This document shows, one piece after another, positions 1 to 11,900 of a stretch of 64,000 nucleotides of DNA. Origin of the DNA: Chrysoperla carnea (lineage: Eukaryota; Arthropoda; Insecta; Neuroptera; Chrysopidae); assembly GCF_905475395.1 (NCBI RefSeq), contig NC_058337.1:10528983-10592982 (forward strand), in the 5' to 3' direction. Position 1 is the first letter of the stretch. Each line of letters starts with the position of its first letter. The translations under genes and the position numbers were made by a program. The notes beneath the pieces are model-generated. The model was not told the origin of the DNA. It did not search any database and saw only the letters and a program-made list of their open reading frames with translations.

Positions 1-70
1 ATTGAGAAGCTGAAATTATCACGGGAAAAGGTGGTAAAACACATATATGGTATCACAATGGGCCGTACGT
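1..70 (+). repeat. tRNA-SINE family, partial copy cut by window edge
   Basis: The sequence matches the body of the full-length SINE at 20311-20604: GAGAAGCTGAAATTA, then GGAAAAGGTGGTAA and ATATGGTATCACAATGGGC. The tRNA-like head lies outside the window, and no telomere-like tail follows. Confidence 0.65.
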
Positions 71-1061
71 AAAAAAAAGTTTAAAATTTAAAATCCAAGG
101 GTTTCTAAAGCTTCCGAAACTATAAAAGAAAGAGCCCCTCTGCCGTATACATATCTTATGAGAGAAAATGCTCCACATCGACTCTTAGTTACCATGCGGC
201 AGAAAGTTAGGGGTAATGGATTTTTGAGGGAACATATTCTGAACCATATGCTATGCGGAAGAACTATGTCTCATTAGCAATTGTAGTTCACGATGTGACT
301 ACAATAACATACGAGCGAGCGTTCGTATGATCATTTGCGTTCGTTCGTAATATAATACTTTATAGTGAACTTTTTGATCAGTGTCAGGCCAAAAATAATG
401 TGTCGCGTGCCACCACGCAGCCACCGTGCCGGTACGCGGGAGGTTGTTTCCTGGACTAAGGAAATTAAGACTGGACTATGAAATAAAATCTCAGAAAAAT
501 TTTCTTTGAAAAAGAAAATGCAAAATGGGGATAGTAATGGAATATCTTGCAATATTTTTTAGACCTATATGGACTACTACAGGATTCTTTATAACTAATA
601 AAATTAATTTTAAAAATAAATTGTTTCAGTCTGTTGTTGTATATAATTTAAATACGTATGTAGATCTTAATTAAAAGTAATTAATAAAATATATTACGTA
701 TAGGCAAACATTGTAATCTGTACTAAAATTTGGCACGTGTAAATGCAATTGAATCTATTTTTAATTGACAATCGATTCATAATGTTTTGATAATTAATTG
801 ATTTTTATGCGGTATTTTCTACTTAAGCTTTTGATTTAACAAGCCGTGTGGATATTACTTGTAGATGCCAGACTTATAACTTCCTGGTAAATTTGGGCAA
901 GATGTAGAAGGTTTTAATCTCTTCATATTTGCATCTAAAAAGAGTTTTTTGAGGCTTGCGCCAATTTTCTGCTTGTAAATAAGAGGGGGGATAACTCAAA
1001 GAACTTTTTCCCATTATGTCTGCTAAACCAGTGTTTAAACAAACTATTTCCATCGTGATTC

Positions 1062-1222
1062 ATTTAGGTTTAGTTAGGTTAGGTTGAATTGGCAACCCAC
1101 GAGGTACACACTTAGGCCATAGTCCCATTGTGATACCAAATATGTGTTTTCCCATCTCTTCCACTAATTGTTTCAGCTCGTCAATTATTTTCAGAGGTGG
1201 TTTACATCTCCTTCATGCACTG
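1062..1222 (-). repeat. tRNA-SINE family, 5'-truncated copy
   Basis: Read on the minus strand, this matches the body and tail of the SINE at 20311-20604 (CTTCATGCA, CTGAAACAAT, GGTATCACAATGGGAC, GTGGGTTGCC). It ends in CCTAACCTAACTAAACCT. The tRNA-like head is missing. Confidence 0.75.
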
Positions 1223-1379
1223 AATTCCAACTGAAAACCAACTGATACAAGGGCGGTACGTCAGTAAAGCATTCATTGTCGAACTTTATTGTATTAACAT
1301 CGAAAAAGGAAATAAAAAAAATATATTCAGTCCTGTTAGCTGAGATCATTTATTTTTTACCACCATATAGAATAAAAAA

Positions 1380-1790
1380 GGTCGTCCAAGAGAGGCCGGC
1401 TCAACTAAGTTCATCTCCTCATGGCAAGAGCTAGGCAGTGACAGAGAAGATGAGATACACTGTTAGGTCTAGGAGAACAGCATGCCTACCGCCCAGCCAG
1501 TGTCCTGTAATAGCCGCAACAACTTCAATGATAGAGGCCCTTGGAAGCGATATTAGATCTGTCTTGTAGTGCTATATCTGCCTTGTAGTGTCACAAGTAC
1601 GTTCCTCCCTCCATCTAAAGTTGACGCCTTTAAATATATTCTCTTTAAGGAGCAGTTTGCAGTTCGCGACCGGCACTCATGGATGCCTATTGATACTTAT
1701 GTTCGGCAGCATTAGTAGGCTCGTCGGCTTCTCAATTTCCTGTGTCCCGGTACCCACACCAGGTTTACATTCGTTTGTTACAACGCTACT
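1380..1790 (-). mobile_element. LINE relic: RNase H / C-terminal part of a non-LTR polyprotein
   Basis: On the minus strand this is a second, more decayed copy of the element at 21545-22090. It shares the GTACCGGGACACAG (PGH) stretch, the FRWREERTC segment, the GHWLGGRHA-type stretch and CAGCTCTTGCCATGAGG near the 3' end. The frame is broken by shifts and stops, so it is a dead fragment. The domain resembles the RNase H and zinc-knuckle-like tail of I/Jockey-type LINEs. Confidence 0.65.
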
Positions 1791-2020
1791 TTTGAGGTTA
1801 GATAATGATGAGGTTAGATGTCAATATATGATTACGAAAAAATGTATCAATTTAATTGAAATTACATTACGAGTAAAAAGAAATCCCGAAATTTTCACGA
1901 AAACTGGGATTATTTGGTGGTTCCGATCCAAAATTTAAATTGAAAGCTAAAAATGGGTCTTTTTTTTATTATGCTGTATTCTAGACACTCTAAAGAATTT
2001 ATTATCGTTGAAAATTTATC

Positions 2021-2203
2021 GCCGACTGACATCTTCAAAAAGGTTCGTTTCCATAATACCACAAGTCACAAGTGCACTTGTTGAAAGTGAATTAGTGACT
2101 TTTAAAAAGTTGGTTTTATACTTGTGAGTACACATTAAAAAAATTAGCTAGTGTAGTGCCACTTTTTCATAAGTTGACAGTGAGCCAATCAGGTTTCCGT
2201 AAA
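2021..2203 (+). repeat. Short interspersed repeat C, copy 1
   Basis: This is about 180 bases starting CCGACTGACATCTTC and ending near CAGGTTTCCGTA. It is repeated at 30822-31012 (+) and 30413-30562 (-). There is no coding potential. Confidence 0.75.
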
Positions 2204-2630
2204 AAGATCTATTATTAGCGTTAAATTAAAATTATAAATAATGGAGATAGACTTCCGGGAGTTGGAGTTGTTTATTGGAAATTTTAAGAATCTTTTTTTT
2301 TAAATTTCTTAAATATTAATATTTTAGGAAAAAATGGCGAAAAACGAATACCTTTTTTTCATATTTAATTGTGTATAAATTTTGCAATTTTTTATATGCT
2401 AAAAATGCTTCAGGCACATTTTTCTAGACATCATTTCGAATCCAACAACCTATTACACATATTTTTACCACCAGTATTTTTATAGTTCACCAATTTGAAC
2501 TTGTTGATTAGACTATTTAAGTTTATCATGACTTATCAGTTTGTATTAAGGTAGCTTGGTTCATAAATGTTAATGAATTGAGTTGTGTATATATGTCAAA
2601 GGATAATGCCAAAAAATAAAAACAAGAAAC

Positions 2631-2642
2631 ATTTATTTATTT
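2631..2642 (-). terminator. Poly(A) signal of the SLC45 gene
   Basis: On the minus strand there are overlapping AATAAA hexamers (plus-strand TTTATT at 2632-2637 and again four bases on), about 50 bases after the stop codon. This is the expected place for 3' end formation, and cleavage would fall near 2600-2620. Confidence 0.7.
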
Positions 2643-2689
2643 AACAATCTTAAATAGAATACATTTAAGTAACATTTACAAATGAATTA

Positions 2690-2920
2690 TTACAAGTCTA
2701 AGTACATAACTTGAGTAGCTGCTAACGCTCCAAATAAACTCAATGTACACGCGACCACAACCACCGCTGTTGTTGTTCCGGATAATGCAACAATTGTGCC
2801 CATACACATAGACAATATAAATTGGGCTAAAAATACCATACTACTTACAACTGCAATATCAGTACCAAGACCACGTACTTGACTTCCCATACTAGCTTGC
2901 CCATTTTCATCAATTTCGAA
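2690..2920 (-). CDS. Slc45-1: SLC45 exon 9 (helices 11-12, stop)
   Basis: Residues 557-632 and the stop codon. The acceptor is AATATAG|TTC (phase 0). It encodes FEIDENGQAS, then GLGTDIAVVSSMVFLAQFIL and the last hydrophobic helix (TTAVVVVACTLSLFGALAA), ending in VMYLDL. Confidence 0.94.
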   Translation of the reverse strand, partial: FEIDENGQASMGSQVRGLGTDIAVVSSMVFLAQFILSMCMGTIVALSGTTTAVVVVACTLSLFGALAATQVMYLDL

Positions 2921-5900
2921 CTATATTATTAAAAAAAAAACACTTTTATTAATTAATGCATTGCAGGAGTCTTCACCAAAAAAAGCTAGTTTTTTTATTT
3001 TGGCATTAATAAAATTTGATTGTCAAAAGGCTCCCAGGATATTTACGAAGACAAAGAAAAAACCGACAGTGTCAACCGGGCTAAGTTTGCTTAAGTTGCA
3101 CCACAGGTGTAACTGCGGCACTGTTTGACTTGATGTATGGTGTTTGACTTGATGGCAAATCGATACAAACAGGGCCGTGGAGAAAAAGCTTTTGTACTAA
3201 TTGCTTATTTTTATTACGAATTTTTACATTTGTTTCAAATTTTTGTGCACTTTATACACGTTAAAGTCCCTCATGCATGATACTTTGAGGGACTTTAGCT
3301 TTTTCTATCTCAACACATTATTCAACTGAACCTAGGAGGTTGAGGCTGTACACTTCGATAAAAAACCCACATTACGAAAGAAACGAAAAAATTACATAGA
3401 AGTAATTTTTATATTTATTTAAAATTTTGTTGTTATTGAATATTTTTATAACTCAAATGCCCTCATACATGTCACTTGTAATAGCTTTTGCTATTGCAAC
3501 AAATTATACCAATTAACATATAAGGGTGAGACTGTACATTTCAATGGGAAACGCACATAACGTTTTTCATTTGAACAAATTAACTGGCTAGTAACCGAGC
3601 CTGTTAAGGCATCTTAACTTGCAGACAGCAGCAGTGTGAACAAAAAAGTTAACGGGGCGGTAAATTGATCACACTATCGTCGCTTGGATAAGAACGAAGT
3701 AACCGACTCCATCTACATCATAATATTAATAGTATATTCGGAGTAGTTTAACAAATAAATAAATATTAAAAATGATAATGTGGGTGGCCTCTGTTATAGA
3801 TGTGATCTGAGAAACGGAGGTTAAACTCCATTATTATTTTTATTATTAGTAGAATAAATAAAAAATTACACAGAGGCCAAGTCTCGAGCCCGGGTTCTCT
3901 AAGTACTCGATCTAGAGATCACTATTTCTGCTATGTGGTCTCATAGTCTGTTTCAATTATGCAGGGCGGGCCATTTTATTCTATAATGACGTTTTGTAGT
4001 TACCCAATCAAAAAATAACTTAAAGAAAAGTTGCAAAGTATGATGACGGACACCATGTTCTTACATCAGGTTGGACCTAGTTCTTCGGGTTTCCTTAACA
4101 GCCAATTTAGCTCTTAAATTAGAAAGTTTGTCCTCGTAAAAAAACTAACCATTTTTGTTTAAAACATTTTTTTGAAAAATGTTAGTTATGGATGTTATGC
4201 AACTTAAAAATAAGATATTATTGCATTTAATCGAAAGAAAATACACTAATTGTAGGTTAAAGTCATGGACACAGGTTAGGTCATAGTATATCGATAATTG
4301 TAGGTCAAAGTCATGGACACAGGCGAATGTCTTCTATTGCCCTTGACAACTTTTGGCTAAAGTATTTTTTCTTAGTAAGCGTGTTTTCTTTCGATTAAAT
4401 GCAATAACGATATATTTTTAAGTCGTTTTAAGTATAAACCCGAAGAACTAGGTCTAATCTGTTGCCAGAACATGATGCCCCCCTTCAAACTCTACCACAT
4501 TTGCTTTAGCTATTTTTTGATTGGTTACCTACAAAACGAGCTATCGAAAGAGATAAAGAAAAACGTTTTAAGCCCAGATTAGTATCTAGACCAATTTCAT
4601 GAAAACAGGAAATGGTCTAAAGCCAATTTTAATTTCATATTGAATAACCAAATCACTTACCGTGCCATAAGCGTGATAATGCGCAATTAATAAATAAGGC
4701 ATTGTAAATAACGTTGAGTACATAACACCCGCTGACCAACTAAATAAAATCACTCCAATTTTATGTTTTGTAAGCGCCATCAAACACATTCCACTACTAT
4801 ACACCAGAAGACCACCGATGTATACAGGTTTTGCTCTAAAAATAAGACAGATTATTAAAATATCCTAAGTAGTATCAGAGACTGCAACAGAAATTATTAA
4901 AAACCGGGTGTAGTGGAGTTGTGGAAGACTGTATAGAAATCAAACACTTTAAATATAACGAGGGGTACAGGTATACCAATCGGATATGGTTAATAGTAAA
5001 AGAACCAGCTTACATTTTCCGAGAATGGTTTTTTATAGCACAATAGCTGTCCAGGCAAAGTAATCAAGTAGTTTAACAACGCTAAGCACGGACGGATTCA
5101 AAGAGCTGCGTTACTACTCGACTCTCCGACATTGTAGTATTTTGTCCAACACTAAAGTGAGCAAAAGTTTGCCCAAAAGGATATTTTTCCTCAAATTTAT
5201 TTTATTTTATTTAAAAGTTACATAGTTTCAGAGATGACAACTTGAACGGTATAAACAATTTTCGGATTAGGGGATAATTCGAATTTTAATTGTAAATCGT
5301 ACGGGAAAAAATATTTACTAAAAATTCTAACCGTAAAACCACAATCCTCAGGCTGTCATTTTCGAAACAATATTTTTTAAATATTCAAAATTTGGGGAAA
5401 GGTTTCAAACCAATTTGTTTTCAACAAATCTGTGAAATATTTTTACAATTTAACCATAATTACTGCTCACCTAGGTTAGCTAAAGTCAATGTTTAGCAAG
5501 AGAACTTTTTTATTAAATAAATTTAAATAACGTGTTATTTTCTACATGGTATGCTAGCATATGTATATTATTCTTTAAGGGATGTAAATCTCATGTTGTG
5601 AGCGTTGCGAGCTGTGAGACCGAAATCCAAAGCGAACTCGTGACTTCACTTACGCGTCTTTGGTCTCATTTTAAGGGTGAAAGCCTAAAGTATATACTTT
5701 TTCATACTTAGAGCAATGATCATTCATACGGAAAAGCGAAATCAGCTTGAGTGCGTATTTATTGTCTAAGGTAAGGGGGCCAAGAAGGTCTTATGGGGAT
5801 CATAAAGGCAAGAGGGAATATTTTGTGATGATGTTTATAAAGTTGGAGAAGTCCACCGAATGAGTAATGGATAATATGTTAAATAAGATTGAGGAATTTA

Positions 5901-8900
5901 CTTGGGCAACATCGGTTATAATAGTTAGGTTTGATTGAATTGACTGGTTATTATAGGGATACACGTAGGGCATAGAGCCTATTGTGATACCATGTATATG
6001 TTTTACCACCTTCTTCGCTGATGATTTCATTTTACCTTCTTTATGCGTATACTATGCACTACACAAGTCCATCACACCAATTAACGAAATTAATTTTTAT
6101 GTTAAGTAACTTAGGTATACCGCGTTCAGAATTGGTTATGCTTTAACCAACTGCGTCACTAGGGTTAGCTGTCATTACAGTTAGTAAACTATTAAATTTA
6201 ATATTACCCAAACCTTTATTATTGAGTTTTAGATAAATGCATTTTCCACCTTAAATTGTTCTTAAAAAGAATATGTTCTTAAGCTGAATGCCTAGAGTGA
6301 CAGAACATGGAAGAAAACTAATAGAATTAGAAAAATATATTTAAAATTACCTGAATCGTTTTATCAATTTTTCGATTACGAATGAATAACATGCACACGA
6401 TAACGAATACATGGACATCCCCCAGCAACCAAATCGTACACCTTGCTCATATAACTCATGTGATACTGTACCTTCCATAGCCTGTACGAATAATGAACAA
6501 TTATAATTGTAACTATTAATAAATTAACATCGATTAAGCTGGTGGTCTCTTCCACGAAATGAAATTTTAGGAAGAAAAATTAATCGAATTTATTCGATAT
6601 AAGAGATGTTACATTTCATTATAGTAATTTCTACTTACACTAGTTTACAAGGCTTTTTATACCCGAGTTGAAAGTTGTTAATTAGGAAACAGAGGTTTGA
6701 CAACCAGAACAGTAATAATATATATTTGTTGCACTACCCTCACCTTCACATCAAGTCATCAAAGTGTTGGGAAAGCAAAGGTCTAATATCAGTTTTATTT
6801 CATGCTTCACAAGTACGCAAGAATTAGGCTACTTTGCACAAGTCCTCACAATAGATTATTCAAAATATTACGAATCAAAAAGTTTTTTTGTGGAATTATA
6901 TCAAATTAAATTATACAGATGTTTTATGCATAAAAATAGAGATAGTGATCAAGGAAGACGTTGTAAAAATCCACCAAATAAATGTTTACGTATGCGGATA
7001 TTAAGTAGTGACTAATCTAATAAAAATTACGAAAGTGATAAAATCAGCTTATTTTGGATTTAGGATTGGAGATCTTGAATTGTCGTGGACACCTCAAATG
7101 TGTTGTATTTCTTGTTACATGATGAAAAGTAAACAAGAGAAAATGCCTTGTGCAGTTCCTATGTTGTGGCGAGAGCCTTCCAAGCACATAAATGATTGCT
7201 AATTTTGAACGAGCAGTGTCTCCGTATACTCCGTAGAAGAATAAAAATAAAATAAAATATCCAGTTTTGCCATCAGCATCGTGACCCATATAATGTCGCT
7301 CATAATTATTTTTCTACACTCTCATTTAGACTTTTTTCTGATAATCTTGGTGCGGTTAGTGATGGGTAAGGAGAGAGGTTCCACAACGATGTGCGAACAA
7401 TAGGAATAAGATACCAAGGACGATGGGGTCCTGCTATGATGGCCGACTTTTGTGGGTTCCTAAAAAACGAAGACTCAACGTCGCACAAAAGACAAAGAAA
7501 AGTCACTAATCAAATTAGACCTATTTTTTTTAGCTCAAATATTTTATAATAATGGACACTTTAAAATTAATGCCATTATGTTAAAATTTATTAATCTTTT
7601 AATTTATAACGATATTTTTTGTACTTTTTTCAATTTTTTTTAAGGATCGCTGTATCTGTTAATTTAGACCTGCTTCAATAAATTCAGTTTCTAGACATGT
7701 TAGGCAATTGTAATTCAAAACAAGAAAAATTTTGTTAGTTGTTTAAAAAAGTTGAAAGTTGTGTTATTGTTTATATAGACAAAATAATTATTTATTTACT
7801 CTAGTAATAATTTCCTGATAATCACTAGAATAATCCATTCACCAATTTTCACACATTACATGAGGCATCCATTTTTATTCTTGGCAGGCAACAGGAAATC
7901 CAAAATAATGAAGATACGCACTTTGTCACGAATCTAAAATTTTCCTTCTCTAGTTTTGAAAATATAAACTGTCCACAAATGTAGGAAAAACGACCAGAAC
8001 TCTGTTCACACTTTCTTTTCGACATTTTAATTAAAAATGAAACAAGATATTTGGTATAAATAAATATTAATCTGAAGTGACCACGAAGTTAGTTCAAAAT
8101 AATGATTTAACTGTAGAAAAAGACTAACGTGAGAGAATATTTCCACTACATATTTATATCCATTTTTATTCGGGTATATAGCTTTTGAATTTTTTTTTCT
8201 TCTTCAATATTTTATTTTTTGATTTCTATTTTATTTGATATTCTCGAATGTGTGTTTTTAGCGTTTTATTTTATAGATGAAAAAGTACACGATGAAAAAT
8301 TTATTTTCAGAATATTGTACTAACATTTTTTTACGTTTGCCAAAAATGGATACATTATTTAATCCAAGCATTTATATTAGGTTGTATTATTGAGTTAGGG
8401 GATGATGAATTATATTTTAATTTGCTCAAAATTTAGTATTGAAATTTTGTGTGTTTGGGTGGACAAGTGCAAACGTTGGCAAATCGTTATCAAACGAACG
8501 GCGTTTTTATTTTATAAAAATTTGCATATGGGGATGCTGATGTCATAATTTTAAATTGTGTCAAGTTTCAATTAGAGGCTACTGCGGTTACCTGCATACA
8601 CCTGGCTACAGATAACCGTAGCAGTAATAAAGAGCGCTGCCTGTTATAATAAGGTTTCGAGTGCAATATTCTGTGGTATGATACTTGTGAAATTCTATTA
8701 AAATGCAAAAGATAAATTATAAAATAATTGATAATTAATCAATTAATTAATATTAAAAGCAGTAGGACTCGCAATGGCATTCCTAAATAGTTTGTGTTAA
8801 GAAATATAAATCTATTTAATGTTATTTCCATCGAAAATTTTCGAATGCCGGATCTTAGACCATTATCATTTTTTTTTATTTATCGCAAGAGACTACCAAC

Positions 8901-11900
8901 TTAATCGATGCAAACAAAATGATAAATACTTTTGGATCACCACCAAAAACAGCTTCTCCTACAAAATCAGTAAAATATAAGGAATAACAGACATGAGCCA
9001 TCCAACAGAATAAGTTTGTCAAACATAGCATACGTAATGACCATGGCATATAGACAATACTCTGTAAATATTCTCGTAAACTTGCCACTTCCTCACTTTG
9101 GGGTAATATTGATGGATTATCTACATTGATTTCAACGTCATTTTCATTTTCACCAGGCGTTTTTACCTTAAGAAATTCATTTTAGTTACTTATTTCAGTA
9201 GAATATGAAGAATCAGTTGCGGAACAACCAAGTAAATTGTTTAATAATCTTCCTAAAATAAAATTTTGAGCAATTGGACAAATGTATAAAAAACTTGCAG
9301 TTCGAGGTAAAGATACAAGGTGGGTTATTCCCGATTTCAAAAGATAATAACTATTTTTATAAATATTGCAAATCGTCCAATTACAAATCGAACGAAGAAG
9401 GTAAGCATTGGAAGTTTTGAACAGTTTTTGAACGAAAGGTTTTCTTCTAATCATTTCATACAAAATTTACAACGTTGATGTAATTAATATTGCATATATG
9501 ATATTGAAAACATAAATTTAAAGGATATTGGATATGCACGCCAGTCAAATATTACAAAATAAACAACTGAAAACGCGCATCAAATAAAGTTATACTGCCT
9601 GCGTAATCCGTTAAAAACTGAAAAATTTTCGGACTTTTAAGTTTTTGTAGTTTAATTCAAAAACTATGAGCTTTTGACATTAGTCATCATTTTGAAATTA
9701 TATTAAATTTGAAACAATTTAAACCAACACTCATCTCCTCAACATGTCTAATAGTTTTTGAGATGATGCTTGAAAAATTTACTTGGTTTTCAGAAATATT
9801 AAAATTTTTAGTTAGTTTTATGTTAAACCGTTAGAGATCGAACAAGAATTTAAATGTAAAAAAGGACAACTTTTGTTTGAAACACTTTTGTTGAAATGCA
9901 GAATTTGATGGCTTAATGTGAAAAATTGGGGTTGCGTGTATTATTATTTCGGTTGAAAATTATAAACGAAGGACTGGTAACTCTTCAAAACTTTTTATGG
10001 AGAAAAAATGCGGTGTTTCAGTCAAGTCATTTAAACGGAAGATCCTTTTCAGTTTTCAATATCAAACGAGTGTATGAGTTGAGTCATTCAATTTTATAAC
10101 AGTATCATACACGCAATACTTATTGCACTAATGCTGTGAGTTTTGTATGAAATAATCAGAAAAATTTCGTTCAAAGAACGTTCGAATTTTTTTGCGATAT
10201 AAAAAAGTAACATTGTAGGCGAAAAACGGCTTTAGTATTATGCTCATCAAGTTATACAACAAGCTGATATGGGAAGGTGGGAAGGTCAAAGATGTAAGAT
10301 GTTGGGGCAGTTCTTATCCAAGGGGCTGAAAACATCCAGGTTATTGGACAAAGTATTGCATATAAGTCTAATAAGCTAACATTATCATACTTTCGTTTCA
10401 GATTTGCTACCAAATGTTTGATAGTAGCTCTGGTTGAGAAAAAAAAACATTATTTACCACGGGAAAGGTCGATATAAAAATTCGAACAAAGGTATTTTCT
10501 GCGTGGTCGGTGAAATCGTCGTCAGTAAAACCCGTTTTCCGGGTGAGCTGCTTATCGCCATTCATTATTCCGTCTCTGTAATAATCTAAACTTTGATTCT
10601 AATAAATGGGGCCCTCCGCGGATAACGGTTTTTTCTAGGCATCGACTTCCCCATTGACATCAAAGTTATAACAATATAACAAATAGAAAACAAACTGAAA
10701 ATAATAAAATAAAATCTGGGAATTTTTTTATCGAATTTTAATATTACTAAAAGATAGCTTCAATTTTTAAAAAATGTTTTGTTAAGGGAATCTCAAAATT
10801 TTTTTTTTAATAGAGAATATTTTTAGATAAACATTTACTTCTGATTCCATCAACTTCTGATCCCATCCCATTACTAGTGTTGTGGTTGTTCCGTTACTGA
10901 GTTTAAAATAATAGTTTTACCTCCTCGTTGGTTCCATATTTTAAATCTGATGTACTTGCAATTATTCGGTCCGTTTCAATGGATGACAAAGATGATTTTT
11001 TTCGTGTTAATTTTAAATGAATTCGTTGTTCTTTTTCTAATAGTGGTAAGGGAATTTCATTAAAACTGGTTACTGTGTATGAAACACAACCAACGAAAAT
11101 AATTGTAATTAATGTAAAAACAGCTCGAACGTGTCCGCCAAAAAGTGCACCTAAACAAAAACAATATTTTAATAAAAATTTATTCATATCGTTAATGGAA
11201 CATGCTCAATTTCTTGTAAAAATATTTTTGCATCCCGTGTACGCTTTTAAAGATCATATCAATAAAATAAATAAAATTTCTCTGCATTTCCTAAAATTCC
11301 GATATTTAAAATTTTTCGGGGCAGTATACTTCATCGATGTATACTTAATGATAAAATATTTACTAAAAAATTTTGAACATATTATTAGATATTATTTATT
11401 TTAACACAATTTTATAAGCTTTCTACGTATGTTAGTATGTTAGTATGTTAGTATGTTAGTATGTTAGTATGTTAGTATGTTAGTATGTTAGTATGTTAGT
11501 ATGTTAGTATGTTAGTATGTTAGTATGTTAGTATGTTAGTATGTTAGTATGTTAGTATGTTAGTATGTTAGTATGTTAGTATGTTAGTATGTTAGTATGT
11601 TAGTATGTACCGGAAACATTGAACATGATTTTGACCTCCTTCAAAACTACGGATTAACTGGAAAATTGGCATACTTATCAATGACGGATGCCAATACAAC
11701 AATTTTATAAGTTTATTTGATTATCCTGCTCAGGATTTACAGGATTAATGATTTCCATATCTGAAAATATATACATTTATTTGCGCTCCCACCATATTTA
11801 TACTGAATATTTGATAAACAAATAATAGTTTAAAAAAGTAAAAAACACAAAATAAATAATAGTTTAAAAAAACTAAAAAACACGTTTTTGTAACTAGCTG

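Noticed and set aside
1588..1938. Plus-strand 116-codon frame
   Set aside because: It is the antisense of the LINE relic at 1380-1790, and it runs on into unrelated AT-rich sequence.
8585..8625. Small hairpin ACTGCGGTTA / TAACCGTAGCAGT in intron 6 as a microRNA
   Set aside because: The arms are too short (about 10-13 bases) and nothing else supports a precursor.
8880..8929. Exon 6 extended to the in-frame stop after SIKLVV
   Set aside because: The family continues from GGDPK into the exon 7 segment, and the GTATTT donor joins in phase. The extension is intronic read-through.
9182..9463. Open frame of 93 codons as an SLC45 exon
   Set aside because: It does not match the family. The exon 5 to exon 6 junction is phase-compatible without it, and it has no proper splice pair.
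11428..11608. CRISPR or regulatory array
   Set aside because: The 8-bp units are contiguous with no spacers, and the context is a eukaryotic intron. It is a simple satellite.
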